Assembly (NCBI GenBank): GCA_002354205.1
Contig: DELD01000021.1
Span: 1 to 13,241 of the forward strand
From: Micavibrio sp. UBA2705
GTDB lineage: Bacteria > Pseudomonadota > Alphaproteobacteria > Micavibrionales > Micavibrionaceae
Reading direction: 5' to 3'
DNA: 13,241 nucleotides
Shown in pieces: positions 13,137 to 13,241 of the stretch (positions are counted from its first letter, which is position 1; every line of letters begins with the position of its first letter). Under the pieces are notes generated by a model that worked only from the letters and a program-made list of their open reading frames with translations, was not told where the DNA came from and made no database searches. A program made the position numbers and the translations under genes.

Positions 13137-13241
13137 CCTTCAAATAAACTTTTCGTACCGCTAAATAGGTATAAGAGGATAAAGAAAGGAGCGAGCGCTA
13201 ATAAAACCGCAACGGCGAGTGAATAGCCCCTATGAAAGTAG
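13046..13241 (-). pseudogene. VirB6/TrbL-like type IV secretion membrane protein, internal fragment (runs off window)
   Basis: From the window edge the minus strand encodes RGYSLAVAVLLALAPFFILLYLF, then SGTKSLFEGWLRQILTFALI. This resembles the conserved core of VirB6/TrbL proteins, a membrane segment followed by a P.F...LF..T...F.GWL.Q motif. About 15-20 residues later the frame runs out of frame through coupling-protein DNA and stops at 13046. The N-terminal part should lie outside the window. VirB6 is an inner-membrane channel component; this copy has lost its C-terminal membrane segments. Confidence 0.65.

Noticed and set aside
1..13241. CRISPR arrays, tRNA or rRNA genes
   Set aside because: No regularly spaced repeats and no tRNA or rRNA-like segments were seen on either strand.

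Overview
The window looks like a backbone-plus-cargo segment of an alphaproteobacterial plasmid. The main evidence is a RepC-type replication initiator (the family found in repABC and repC-only replicons of Alphaproteobacteria), a counter-transcribed RNA locus in its leader, a KfrA-like plasmid protein, ArdA, a MobC/relaxase pair with an RP4-like nic site, and remains of a VirB/VirD4 transfer apparatus. Species cannot be named from the sequence alone; base composition is moderate, with AT-rich control regions.

Layout. 1-3210 (all minus strand) is metal-resistance cargo: the N-terminus of a CzcC-like outer-membrane efflux protein, a small Cys/His-rich exported protein, then merT-merP-merA in transcription order merT, merP, merA. 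merA is broken by a frameshift, apparently a small deletion between short repeats. No merR and no recognisable mer operator is present; instead a truncated IS3-family element (about 3283-3906) lies directly upstream of merT. 3897-6202 (minus) holds a small unknown protein, a DEDDh 3'-5' exonuclease whose reading frame continues past an amber codon into a membrane domain, and a KfrA-like DNA-binding coiled-coil protein.

6203-8058 is the replication module. A divergent control region carries a good kfrA promoter overlapped by a TATACAAA box, more such boxes, and a palindrome. Next comes a minus-strand promoter (TTGCAC-N17-TATAAT) driving a roughly 60-nt antisense RNA that ends at a strong hairpin terminator. 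Leader hairpins that could attenuate transcription or mask the ribosome binding site follow, then repC, with an AT-rich internal stretch that is a candidate oriV.

8059-10715 is the mobilisation module: a structured 220-bp non-coding stretch, ardA, a terminator, an oriT-like region with an RP4-type CTATCCTG|CC on the minus strand, then translationally coupled mobC and relaxase. If the nic assignment is right, ardA lies in the leading region and the transferred strand is its template, the arrangement known from plasmids that express anti-defence genes from single-stranded DNA.

10728-12361 (minus) is an AbiE-type toxin-antitoxin/phage-defence cassette with a palindromic operator on its promoter. 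12576-13241 (minus) is a deletion scar: the middle of a VirB6/TrbL-like protein runs out of frame into the C-terminal part of a VirD4/TraG-like coupling protein. Self-transfer genes appear to be lost here while mobilisation genes remain, so this looks like a formerly conjugative plasmid now dependent on a helper.
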